Assembly (NCBI GenBank): GCA_937915975.1
Contig: CALGGL010000390.1
Location: forward strand, 1-28,279
Length of the DNA stretch: 28,279 bases
Reading direction: 5' to 3'
Source: an uncultured Lachnospiraceae bacterium
Lineage (GTDB): Bacteria; Bacillota; Clostridia; Lachnospirales; Lachnospiraceae
Shown here: positions 8,989-16,627 of the stretch, one piece after another
Position numbering within the stretch: the stretch's first letter is position 1
How the letters are laid out: every line of letters starts with the position of its first letter
Notes under the pieces: model-generated
Seen by the model: only the letters and a program-made list of their open reading frames with translations
Told to the model about the DNA's origin: nothing
Database searches by the model: none
Made by a program: the position numbers and the translations under genes

Positions 8989-9996
8989 TTAAATCATGCT
9001 TAATTTTTTCATTTCAGTCTCATTTATGCTGTTGTCGATATGTACATATATATTTAATGTTGTACTTATATCCGAATGCCCCATTACCGTTTGAAGAACC
9101 TTTGGTGAAATGCCTGCCATTATACATCGTGAAGCGAAGGTATGTCTAAGAGAATGAATTGAAAATCGGTTAATACCTGCTTTTTTACATATGCTGTTTA
9201 TTCCGATGTCATACGAATTATTTCTGATCGGTGTTCCGTGAATGCTTGTAAAGACAAGATTATTAAAAATTGAATCTCTATCTTTTTTTCTGTTTATGTA
9301 TGCTTCCTTTGCTTTAATAAGAATTTTTCTACATTTAACAGTCATATATATATCACGGGAGCTTTGCTTCGATTTTGGTGTTGAAAAATACCAGCCTCTG
9401 CTTTTATCGTATTGCATGGTGTGTCTGATATGTATATAATTGTTTTCAAAATCAATTTCATCCCAGGTCAGTCCGATTAATTCTCCTGCTCTTAAACCTG
9501 TTTCAAGAACAAGACTGCACGGTAGGTAGTATGGTGTTTTTTTGGCAGCTGTTAAAAAAGAATCTATTTCTTCCTGAGATAATAAAAGATGCCGGGTATC
9601 TTTATTTGCTAAATTAATATTGGTTGGAATAACTACTGATTTTCCTACGGGATTTTTAAATATGACATCATTGTCGACTGCATATTGAAACATACAACTC
9701 ATAGCAACACGTGTTTGTTTTATTGATGACTCCTTATATGTCGAAGACATGTTTTGCAATACTTTGCAGCAGTGCATTGGTTTTACTTTGGAAATTGGCA
9801 TATTTCCGATAATAGGTTTAATGTTTTTGTTATAGTAGTTGGTGTAATTACTTACTGTCTTTGGTTTTCTGATTCCATCAATTATACCTATCCATTGTAG
9901 AAACCATTCATTTACTGTTATTAAATGGATATTGGGATTATTTGCGATGCCGCTACTGTACTCATTTGAAAAAATATTCATTGTGTTTATTTCCAT
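8989..9996 (-). CDS. tyrosine recombinase/integrase
   Basis: A 335-residue site-specific recombinase. Residues about 25-125 form the SAM-like core-binding domain (TVNEWFLQWI...TRVAMSCMFQYAV). The catalytic domain has all expected residues: Arg169 in ETGLRAGEL, a Lys in TPKSKQSSRD (208-210), His281 and Arg284 in HSLRHTFASR, His307 in MGHSD, and nucleophile Tyr317 in TLNIYVH. It resembles phage/ICE integrases of Firmicutes. The start has CGGAGG upstream. No excisionase, relaxase or phage gene is nearby, so it is a lone recombinase rather than part of a visible mobile element. It ends 77 bp before the operon A binding-protein gene and so is well placed to act on the 34-bp repeat there (inference). 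Confidence 0.93.
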   Translation of the reverse strand: MEINTMNIFSNEYSSGIANNPNIHLITVNEWFLQWIGIIDGIRKPKTVSNYTNYYNKNIKPIIGNMPISKVKPMHCCKVLQNMSSTYKESSIKQTRVAMSCMFQYAVDNDVIFKNPVGKSVVIPTNINLANKDTRHLLLSQEEIDSFLTAAKKTPYYLPCSLVLETGLRAGELIGLTWDEIDFENNYIHIRHTMQYDKSRGWYFSTPKSKQSSRDIYMTVKCRKILIKAKEAYINRKKDRDSIFNNLVFTSIHGTPIRNNSYDIGINSICKKAGINRFSIHSLRHTFASRCIMAGISPKVLQTVMGHSDISTTLNIYVHIDNSINETEMKKLSMI

Positions 9997-10023
9997 TGCT
10001 TTTCCTCCGCATGTTTTTATGGG

Positions 10024-10052
10024 ATTATAACAGCTATGTTCTTAAATTTAAA
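10024..10052 (-). promoter_or_regulatory. candidate promoter of the recombinase gene
   Basis: On the minus strand: TTTAAA, a 17-bp spacer, then TATAAT preceded by TGT (extended -10). It lies about 28 bp upstream of the recombinase start. The -35 is weak. Confidence 0.5.
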
Positions 10053-10100
10053 TATTTGTGATTTTAGAAATATATGGTCTAAAATAACTATGATTATTCC

Positions 10101-10129
10101 TTGACATAAAATCTTACGCTTGCTATACT
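10101..10129 (+). promoter_or_regulatory. sigma-A promoter of the ABC-F gene
   Basis: TTGACA (10101-10106), 17-bp spacer, TATACT (10124-10129). A ribosome site AGGAAGG follows at 10155-10161 before ATG 10171. Confidence 0.85.
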
Positions 10130-10170
10130 CAACATTGTTGCAAACTATATAAATAGGAAGGAAATAAACA

Positions 10171-11802
10171 ATGATCAGTGCTAATAACGTTACTTTAAGA
10201 TTAGGTAAGAAAGCCTTGTTTGAGGATGTTAATATTAAATTCACGGAAGGAAACTGCTACGGCCTTATAGGAGCGAACGGAGCTGGTAAATCCACATTTT
10301 TAAAGATACTTTCAGGCGAGCTTGAGCCGACCAACGGTGAGGTTATAATGAATGCCGGCGAAAGACTTTCCGTGCTTCAACAGGATCACTATAAATATGA
10401 TGAATATAATGTTATGGATACAGTTATTATGGGTAATAAGAGACTGTATGAAATAATGAAAGAAAAGGATGCCATATACGCCAAGGAGGATTTTTCCGAC
10501 GAAGACGGTGTAAGGGCTTCCGAGCTTGAAGCGGAATTTGCCGAGATGGACGGTTGGAACGCAGAGTCGGATGCAGCAACACTTTTAAACGGTCTTGGTG
10601 TGGAAACCGATATTCATTACAAGCAGATGAGCGAACTTGACGGTAACCTTAAGGTCAAGGTGCTTTTGGCACAGGCGCTTTTCGGTAATCCTGATGTACT
10701 TTTGCTGGATGAGCCTACCAACCACTTGGACCTTGATGCCATAGCATGGCTTGAGGAGTTTCTTATTAACTTTAACAATACCGTTATAGTTGTATCCCAT
10801 GACAGATACTTCCTTAATAAAGTATGTACACATATAGCGGATATAGATTATGCTAAGATTCAGCTTTATGCCGGTAATTATGATTTCTGGTATGAATCAA
10901 GTCAGCTTATGATTAAGCAGATGAAGGAGGCCAATAAGAAGAAAGAAGAGAAAATTAAGGAACTTCAGGAGTTTATCCAGCGATTTTCTGCAAACGCTTC
11001 CAAGTCAAAACAGGCAACCTCAAGAAAAAGAGCGCTTGAAAAAATTGAGCTTGATGAGATTAAACCGTCAAGCAGAAAATATCCTTATATAGATTTCAGA
11101 CCTAAGAGAGAAATAGGTAATGAAGTTCTCATGGTTGAAAATATTTCAAAAACCGTGGATGGTGTAAAGGTTCTTGATAACATTTCCTTTACGGTCGGTC
11201 ATGATGACAAGATTGCTTTTGTGGGACCTAATACCATAGCAACTACTACCTTATTTAAAATACTTGCCGGTGAAGAAGAGCCTGACGAGGGCTCATATAA
11301 GTGGGGAGTAACAACCTCACAGGGCTATTTTCCTAAGGATAATACCAAGGAGTTTGACAATGATCTTGTAATCGCCGACTGGCTTGCGCAGTATTCCGAT
11401 GATAAGGATGCTACCTATGTAAGAGGCTTCCTGGGAAGAATGCTTTTTGCCGGCGAAGACGGTGTTAAGAAGGTTAAGGTTTTATCAGGAGGAGAGAAGG
11501 TAAGATGTCTTCTTTCAAAACTTATGATTATGGGCTCAAATGTACTTATTCTTGATGAACCGACCAACCACCTCGATATGGAATCGATCACCGCATTGAA
11601 CAACGGACTTATAAAGTTCCCTGGTGTTGTACTCTTTTCTTGTCAGGATCACCAGTTTGTACAGACCACAGCCAACCGTATTATGGAACTCACAAACACA
11701 GGCCTCATCGACAAACAGACTACCTACGATGAATACCTCGCAAACGACGAGCTTGCAAGAAAGCGTCAGGTCATGAACATGCTTGTTGAAGAAGACGACT
11801 AA
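10171..11802 (+). CDS. ykpA: ABC-F family ATPase (YkpA/YbiT type)
   Basis: A 543-residue soluble protein with two ABC domains and the ABC-F linker rich in charged residues (KKKEEKIKELQEFIQRFSANASKSKQATS), as in B. subtilis YkpA and E. coli YbiT. ABC-F proteins bind the ribosome and tune translation; the exact role of this branch is poorly defined. Domain 1 has Walker A GANGAGKST (34-42), Walker B LLLDEPTNHLD and the H-switch His210 in SHDR. Domain 2 has an intact signature (LSGGEKVR) and Walker B (LILDEPTNHLD), but its Walker A reads GPNTIATTT (352-360) with Thr at the Lys position, and its H-switch reads CQDH with Gln492. From memory the Walker A change is shared by Firmicutes YkpA; the Gln is more unusual. 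The gene has its own strong promoter, and its TAA stop is the first codon of the large palindrome that follows. Confidence 0.93.
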   Translation: MISANNVTLRLGKKALFEDVNIKFTEGNCYGLIGANGAGKSTFLKILSGELEPTNGEVIMNAGERLSVLQQDHYKYDEYNVMDTVIMGNKRLYEIMKEKDAIYAKEDFSDEDGVRASELEAEFAEMDGWNAESDAATLLNGLGVETDIHYKQMSELDGNLKVKVLLAQALFGNPDVLLLDEPTNHLDLDAIAWLEEFLINFNNTVIVVSHDRYFLNKVCTHIADIDYAKIQLYAGNYDFWYESSQLMIKQMKEANKKKEEKIKELQEFIQRFSANASKSKQATSRKRALEKIELDEIKPSSRKYPYIDFRPKREIGNEVLMVENISKTVDGVKVLDNISFTVGHDDKIAFVGPNTIATTTLFKILAGEEEPDEGSYKWGVTTSQGYFPKDNTKEFDNDLVIADWLAQYSDDKDATYVRGFLGRMLFAGEDGVKKVKVLSGGEKVRCLLSKLMIMGSNVLILDEPTNHLDMESITALNNGLIKFPGVVLFSCQDHQFVQTTANRIMELTNTGLIDKQTTYDEYLANDELARKRQVMNMLVEEDD

Positions 11803-12547
11803 ACTCCGGTTTCTCGCATAAAGCGAGTACCCGACTTCATCTTATATACAACTTCACGCATTTTAGTTTTTCTAAAAAGGAAAGTATATGAATAAGTCTG
11901 ATACACAACGTGTCATCAATTTGCTAAATCAATAAGCTCAAATCCTTTATATTCGCACGAAATCGAGAACTCGCTTCGCTCAGACAGCTCGATTTCTGAG
12001 CGAATCTATGCGGATTTTCGCTTTTGATTTAACGCAAATCGGACAAAATGTTGTTGTATCAGACTTATTCATATACTTTCCTTTTACATTAATCAATCAG
12101 CGTGAAGTCGAATATAAGATGAAGTCGGATACTCACAGCTTGAAATTGCGCTATTCAGCGCAGTTTCAAGCTACATGAACAGAATTGTTTAGTTATATAT
12201 AGCAAGAAATTTATAAACATTTATTTACCACGCGCAGCGTGTCGGCAGGATATGGGTGTAACTGCCGATAGATAAATTGAATGGGTGCGACATCATATAT
12301 AGGTCTTAAGAAGGACCGTTTAGAGACGCGTTCACTTAGCGAAAAGAAATAAGGATGTTGGCTACTTGCATTTATGCAATAACAGTTAACATCCTTATTT
12401 CTTTGAGGTTAGTGAGCCTGCGTCGATAACCGAGCGAGAGCGTGTCCTTCGAAGACCTGATATATGATAAGCACCCTATAACAAACATACTCCGGCAGTT
12501 ACGCCCTCTATATCCTGCCGACCCTTTATGCGAGAAACCGGAGTTTA
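11800..12547. repeat. 748-bp branched palindromic element between convergent genes (copy 1)
   Basis: The whole gap between ykpA and the 12545 gene is palindromic. Outer stem: 11800-11823 with 12524-12547, 24 bp and perfect, containing both TAA stops. Inside are three structures. Hairpin I (about 11827-12132) has stems 11831-11847/12112-12128 (17 bp), 11851-11859/12100-12108 (9 bp), 11875-11905/12055-12085 (31 bp, perfect) and an apical stem 11959-11967/11988-11996. Hairpin II is 12137-12152/12157-12172 (15 of 16 pairs plus one wobble). Hairpin III (12241-12522) has stems of 13, 10, 6, 9, 7 and 7 bp and an apical 16-bp stem 12344-12359/12388-12403. About 68 bases between II and III are mostly unpaired. 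I see no credible coding sequence in it. A related copy is at 20002-20635. Confidence 0.9.
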
Positions 12548-13522
12548 GTCTATCAGTCCTGCATCAAAGATGTAGTTTAGGATTCGTTTTGAGTTTGCTA
12601 TATTTCTTGCGGATTGTCCCGGAAGAGCGATGTATACGTCGTCGTAGTCAAGGCCGAGACTTTCGGCAAATTCTGTTCCGCTTATGTCTATGGCGTAAGC
12701 AACAGGCTCATCGTTTACATTGTTTACTTCTATTATTCGCTCCGGACAGTTTTCATTAATGTATTTACTCATACTTAAATCAAGAGAATCCTCCAAAGGT
12801 ATGATTAAAGACATTTTTCCGCAGTACTCTATTCCGGTTTTGTTGGAAATTATTATATCGAAGTAGTCATTGTAGCATAATGACGGGAACTGTGCATAAA
12901 CGGCATCGTTAGGGTTTTTGCTATAGTAGTCCTCATATATATCAAGGTCACACTTGTTGGAATAAAAATCAATGATTCTGTATGAGGACGGCATATCATA
13001 ATAATCCATATAATCCTTGAAGTCGTCCTTGGTAAGGTACTCAACGGAAGGACTGTTTAAAAGAGCAAAGGATATGGCAACCGGTCTTGTATTTTTGTAA
13101 ATACTTATTGTAATAAATGTAAGTCCTACTATCACAGCAAGTCCTACAAGAATAGGAACCTTAAAATAATAGAAGAAATAGTTAATTTTTTCCTTTCTGT
13201 TCATGTCCTCGGTGGTTTTCTTGTATCGCTCACGTTTTACCTTTTTTCTTTCCTTGCGGGATAATCCGTGAAGCTCAAGGTTATCCTCTGCATATATAGG
13301 TTTTTCAGAAATTTCCTCTTTTTTTAAATCAATTTCTTCCGAATCTGTATCGATTTTTTTACTATCCGTATCTGAATCGTTCCTTTTGATGCTTTCGTTC
13401 GAATCACCGGATTTTTTTTCACTATCTGAAGTGATTTTGCTTTCATCTAAGGCGTTACCGGATGCCTTTTTTTCTGTATTTTCTTTGTTTTCTGCTTCTA
13501 TATCATCTGCGTACTGTTTCAT
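12545..13522 (-). CDS. single-pass membrane protein of unknown function
   Basis: A 325-residue protein with three parts: an acidic, Ser/Asp/Lys-rich low-complexity N-terminus (about 1-85), a strongly basic juxtamembrane stretch (SRKERKKVKRERYKK, about 90-104), one hydrophobic helix (VPILVGLAVIVGLTFITISIY, near 122-142), and a C-terminal domain of about 180 residues predicted to be extracytoplasmic. That last domain (FALLNSPSVEYLTKDDFKDY... to the end) matches no family I recognise. The topology suggests a cytoplasmic tail and an external sensor or scaffold domain, but function is unknown. The start has CGGAG upstream. Its TAA stop forms the right-hand end of the large palindrome. Confidence 0.75.
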   Translation of the reverse strand: MKQYADDIEAENKENTEKKASGNALDESKITSDSEKKSGDSNESIKRNDSDTDSKKIDTDSEEIDLKKEEISEKPIYAEDNLELHGLSRKERKKVKRERYKKTTEDMNRKEKINYFFYYFKVPILVGLAVIVGLTFITISIYKNTRPVAISFALLNSPSVEYLTKDDFKDYMDYYDMPSSYRIIDFYSNKCDLDIYEDYYSKNPNDAVYAQFPSLCYNDYFDIIISNKTGIEYCGKMSLIIPLEDSLDLSMSKYINENCPERIIEVNNVNDEPVAYAIDISGTEFAESLGLDYDDVYIALPGQSARNIANSKRILNYIFDAGLID

Positions 13523-13613
13523 ATATAAAAACTCCGTTTCTTCTTTATTATAAATTCAGATAAGTTATTCTAACACAAGAATAAATTAAAAAAAAGAAAA
13601 ATATAATTTAATA

Positions 13614-13642
13614 TTTACTTATTTAAAAAACTCTATTATATT
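13614..13642 (+). promoter_or_regulatory. candidate promoter of the hydrolase-like gene
   Basis: TTTACT (13614-13619), 17-bp spacer, TATATT (13637-13642), about 60 bp upstream of ATG 13702, which has GAGGAG in front. The region is very AT-rich, so chance matches are possible. Confidence 0.45.
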
Positions 13643-13701
13643 ATTATATGTGTCTTTTGGAATTTGACCGATAAGACATATATTTATGAGGAGATTACAT
13701 T

Positions 13702-14826
13702 ATGGCGAAAGATTTAAAAAATGCACAATTCAAGAAGATAGATACAAGCACAAAGCAAAAGGTGAGTGCACGAACCAAATTAAGAAGATTTTTGAATAAA
13801 TTCTTCAAAATTTTCATTATTTTTATGATTGCAACAGCATTTATAAACGGATTACTGCTTCTGCTTATATATGCTAATCATAAAAGTAAGCTGAAAAATG
13901 AAAAGGAATACCTTGTGGCTCCCGGACAGATGGTTGAGGTTGACGGTCATAAAATACATGTTTATGTATACGGTAATGAGGATGCCGATGATACTCTTGT
14001 GTTTATGCACAGTACAACCATAGTAGACGATTCGATAGCACTTCAGCCGCTTTTCGATGAATTAAAGGATGATTACAGACTTATTTTAATAGAAAGAAGC
14101 GGATACGGCTTTAGTGAGGTAAGCAACAGTCCCCGTGATATAGACACAATATTGGAGGATTCAAGAGCTGCTCTTAAGGGTGCCGGAATCACATCAAAGG
14201 TTACGCTTGTCCCAATAGGAACAGGCTGTATAGAGGCTTTCCATTGGGCTGTTAAATATCCGGATGAAATAAACAGTATAGTAGGCATAAATGTAACGTA
14301 TCCTGACCAATTTGCAAATATAACACAAGATGAGTATTGCGGATTCTTTGATTATCTTATGGTAAAATTCTGTAAAATCGGCGGTCAACGTCTGTTAAAG
14401 AGCGTTTACCCTGCAAATCAGTTTGATATATATTCAGATATGCAGATGAAGGTAAGAGAAGCTCTTATCTCAAGAGGCGGTTATACGGAGGATATGTATA
14501 ACGAAGATTTAGCAACCGTTGATAATGCCAATTATGTGGCTGCAGAGGGATTCCCTGAAAATATAGATATATATATGATTTATGCCAATCCTCTTATGGA
14601 ACCGTATCTGAGTGACAATGAGGATGTAAGCGAAAGCTACAACAATCAAAAGAAAATAAATGAGGATTTCGATTATATAAATGCATATAACGAAGAATCC
14701 AGAAATTATTTCCAAAAGCATAAGAATGTAACCTATGAAGAAATGGCAGGTCCGGCGAGGTTATATACATATAATCCAAAAGAACTTGCGTTTAAGATAG
14801 CAGATTTTATGCAAAAAGAACAGTAG
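13702..14826 (+). CDS. membrane-anchored alpha/beta-hydrolase-fold protein, probable pseudoenzyme
   Basis: A 374-residue protein with a basic N-terminus, one signal-anchor helix (about residues 37-58, FIIFMIATAFINGLLLLLIYA), and an extracytoplasmic alpha/beta-hydrolase fold: VEVDGHKIHVYVYG (first strands), TLVFMHSTT (oxyanion-hole strand), YRLILIERSGYGFSE, and VTLVPIGTGCIEAFHWAVKYPDEI (nucleophile elbow). The elbow, normally GxSxG, reads PIGTG, so Gly173 stands where the Ser nucleophile should be. The usual HG of the oxyanion loop is HS, and no His is evident in the C-terminal position for the triad. It therefore looks catalytically dead, perhaps acting in binding or regulation (inference). 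It is monocistronic, just upstream of the operon B promoter. Confidence 0.8.
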   Translation: MAKDLKNAQFKKIDTSTKQKVSARTKLRRFLNKFFKIFIIFMIATAFINGLLLLLIYANHKSKLKNEKEYLVAPGQMVEVDGHKIHVYVYGNEDADDTLVFMHSTTIVDDSIALQPLFDELKDDYRLILIERSGYGFSEVSNSPRDIDTILEDSRAALKGAGITSKVTLVPIGTGCIEAFHWAVKYPDEINSIVGINVTYPDQFANITQDEYCGFFDYLMVKFCKIGGQRLLKSVYPANQFDIYSDMQMKVREALISRGGYTEDMYNEDLATVDNANYVAAEGFPENIDIYMIYANPLMEPYLSDNEDVSESYNNQKKINEDFDYINAYNEESRNYFQKHKNVTYEEMAGPARLYTYNPKELAFKIADFMQKEQ

Positions 14827-14896
14827 AAAAAAATGGTAAATATATGCAAATTGTGGACATTATGTACAAATATACAAAGAAAAAATCAAAAAGTAC

Positions 14897-14925
14897 TTGC
14901 AAAATTGTTTAATATGTCCTATAAT
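14897..14925 (+). promoter_or_regulatory. sigma-A promoter of sugar operon B
   Basis: TTGCAA (14897-14902), 17-bp spacer, TATAAT (14920-14925). The predicted transcript start is near 14932, leaving a leader of about 205 nt before GTG 15139. The promoter lies inside the segment bounded by the two 34-bp inverted repeats. Confidence 0.85.
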
Positions 14926-14931
14926 CAGTTT

Positions 14932-15138
14932 AGTCGCAAGGGAAATCTGCGATTTTATAATGTATGGAACCGACAGTCTATGACTGATTATTATATAGGT
15001 TCAAAGTAACTCCTTTCTTATGATGTCCTGTGGGAGTATACATATTTGGCTAACTGTACCAGTCATTTGTGCTATAGGTCTTATGGGTTCGAGATTAAGT
15101 AAAGGGAAACACACATATTATAAAAGGAGGGTTTTTTT
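14932..15138 (+). promoter_or_regulatory. structured 5' leader of operon B, candidate cis-regulatory RNA
   Basis: The leader contains TCGCA/TGCGA (14934-14938/14948-14952), GAACC/GGTTC (14967-14971/14998-15002) enclosing CAGTC/GACTG (14974-14978/14982-14986), and ACTCC/GGAGT (15009-15013/15033-15037). CTCCTTT at 15010-15016 is fully complementary to AAAGGAG (15123-15129) in the ribosome site of the binding-protein gene and overlaps the ACTCC arm, so two exclusive pairings are possible. No known riboswitch or T-box signature is recognised. No gene is seen between 14827 and 15138. Confidence 0.5.
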
Positions 15139-15167
15139 GTGAAAAAATTCAAAAAAGCAATGGCACT
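15134..15167 (+). repeat. 34-bp inverted repeat, copy B (start of operon B binding-protein gene)
   Basis: Identical to the minus strand of 8884-8917. Here the repeat follows directly after the AAAAGGAGGG ribosome site. The two copies face each other and enclose 6216 bp that carry the recombinase, ykpA, palindrome 1, the 12545 gene, the hydrolase-like gene and the operon B promoter and leader. Confidence 0.7.
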
Positions 15168-16530
15168 TTCTTTAGCACTTGCAATGGGTCTTTCACTCGT
15201 AGCTTGTGGTAAGGATGATGACAAGGAAGAGACTACTACAGAGAAGGCAACAGAGACAGAGGAAACTGAGGCTGATACTGAGGCTGATACTGAGGCAACT
15301 GATACTGATTCATCAGATGTTGCAATCACTATCCCATCAGCTGATGGCGAGGCTATTCATGTTTACTCATGGAATGAAGAGTTAGGAAGCAGAATTGATG
15401 CTCACTTCAGAACTAAGTATCCTGAGTTATCAGACTTAGTTATCTATGAGAACCTCGATGTTTCAGGTACAGGTGAAGAGTACAAGACTGGTATTCAGAA
15501 TGCAATCAATGCAAATGATGACAATGTACCTTCAATCGTTGCTGCAGATAACGACGTAGCTCTTTACTTTATGCAGCAGGATTGGGCAATTCCTGTTACA
15601 GATGCAGGTTTAACACTTGATATGTACAAGAATGCTTACCAGTTCACAATTGATTATGCAACTGTCGACGGCGAACTCAAGGCTATGGGTTGGCAGGCAC
15701 CAGCAGGATGTTTCGTTTACAGAACTGACATCGCTGAGGATGTTCTCGGAGCTTCAACTCCAGATGAGGTTCAGGCTCTTGTTAAGGATTGGGATACTTT
15801 CCTTGAGACAGCTGAGACTCTTAAGGCAGCAGGTAAGTACATCGTATCTGGTCCAGATGATCTTAAGTATGCATTCATCGATCAGAAGAAGTCACCTTGG
15901 GTAAAGGATGATACTCTTAACATCGACTCATGCATTACTGATTACTTAGAGACTTCAAAGAAGATTTATGACAATGACTACTCACTTAAGTCAGCTATGT
16001 GGTCTTCAGAGTGGACTGCAAACATGTCTTCAGGTGATGTATTCGGTTACTTCGGATGTACTTGGTTCGTTCAGTGGTGTATCGCTGAAGATTCACACGG
16101 TATGTGGAATGTATGTACAGGTCCTGTATCTTTCCACTGGGGTGGTACTTACTTAGTAATCACTGACAAGTGTCCTAACAAGGAGCTTGCAGCACTCGTT
16201 CTTTACACTCTTTGCTGTGATGAGGACGTAGCTTATGACTTATACGCAGATGATTATGATTTCCCTAACAACCAGGCAGCAGTTCAGAAGCTTATCGCTG
16301 ATGGCGTAGGTTCAAACCCTATCCTTGGTGGACAGAACCCACTTGAGGCTTGGGATGAGGCAGCTAAGGGAATTTCACTTCAGTATGCTACATCATATGA
16401 TGCTACATTCAACGGATACCTTGATTCAGCAGCTTCAACTTTCTGGGCTGAGGGTCAGTCAGTTGACGATGCAATCGCTAACATCAAGGAGCAGGTTGCT
16501 AACGCTTACTCAGATATCACTATCGAGTAA
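15139..16530 (+). CDS. extracellular sugar-binding lipoprotein, operon B
   Basis: A 463-residue CUT1 solute-binding protein starting at GTG with a strong AAAAGGAGGG nine bases upstream. The signal peptide MKKFKKAMALSLALAMGLSLVAC gives lipidated Cys23. An acidic linker with repeats of EADT (about residues 38-55) leads to the periplasmic-binding-protein fold; conserved stretches shared with the operon A paralogue include the WGGTY and LGGQNP motifs. Codon choice is narrow and looks optimised for high expression compared with neighbouring genes. It delivers the sugar to permeases 16805 and 17794. A stem-loop follows 45 bp after the stop. The sugar is unknown. Confidence 0.94.
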   Translation: MKKFKKAMALSLALAMGLSLVACGKDDDKEETTTEKATETEETEADTEADTEATDTDSSDVAITIPSADGEAIHVYSWNEELGSRIDAHFRTKYPELSDLVIYENLDVSGTGEEYKTGIQNAINANDDNVPSIVAADNDVALYFMQQDWAIPVTDAGLTLDMYKNAYQFTIDYATVDGELKAMGWQAPAGCFVYRTDIAEDVLGASTPDEVQALVKDWDTFLETAETLKAAGKYIVSGPDDLKYAFIDQKKSPWVKDDTLNIDSCITDYLETSKKIYDNDYSLKSAMWSSEWTANMSSGDVFGYFGCTWFVQWCIAEDSHGMWNVCTGPVSFHWGGTYLVITDKCPNKELAALVLYTLCCDEDVAYDLYADDYDFPNNQAAVQKLIADGVGSNPILGGQNPLEAWDEAAKGISLQYATSYDATFNGYLDSAASTFWAEGQSVDDAIANIKEQVANAYSDITIE

Positions 16531-16575
16531 TCTGTAGTTTACCTAATAACTTGAAAAAGCTATAAAATTTAATGG

Positions 16576-16605
16576 TTATGCACCGGATGTATGTCCGGTG
16601 CATAA
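16576..16605 (+). other. stem-loop after the operon B binding-protein gene
   Basis: TTATGCACCGGA (16576-16587) and TCCGGTGCATAA (16594-16605) form a perfect 12-bp stem with a 6-nt loop. It corresponds in place and partly in sequence (GCACC...GGTGC) to 7408-7438 in operon A, with different but compensating bases, and probably sets the binding protein to permease ratio. Confidence 0.8.
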
Positions 16606-16627
16606 TTTAAAAAAACATATTACCACT

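Noticed and set aside
8925..10170. Integrated phage or conjugative element carried by the recombinase
   Set aside because: No excisionase, replication, mobilisation or structural gene and no flanking direct repeats are visible; only the recombinase is present.
12442..12759. Open frame of about 105 codons on the plus strand
   Set aside because: Half lies in the palindrome and half is antisense to the 12545 gene; no ribosome site and no protein-like composition.
15080..15100. tRNA-like GGTTCGAGATT in the operon B leader
   Set aside because: No acceptor stem, D-arm or anticodon arm can be formed at the proper distances.
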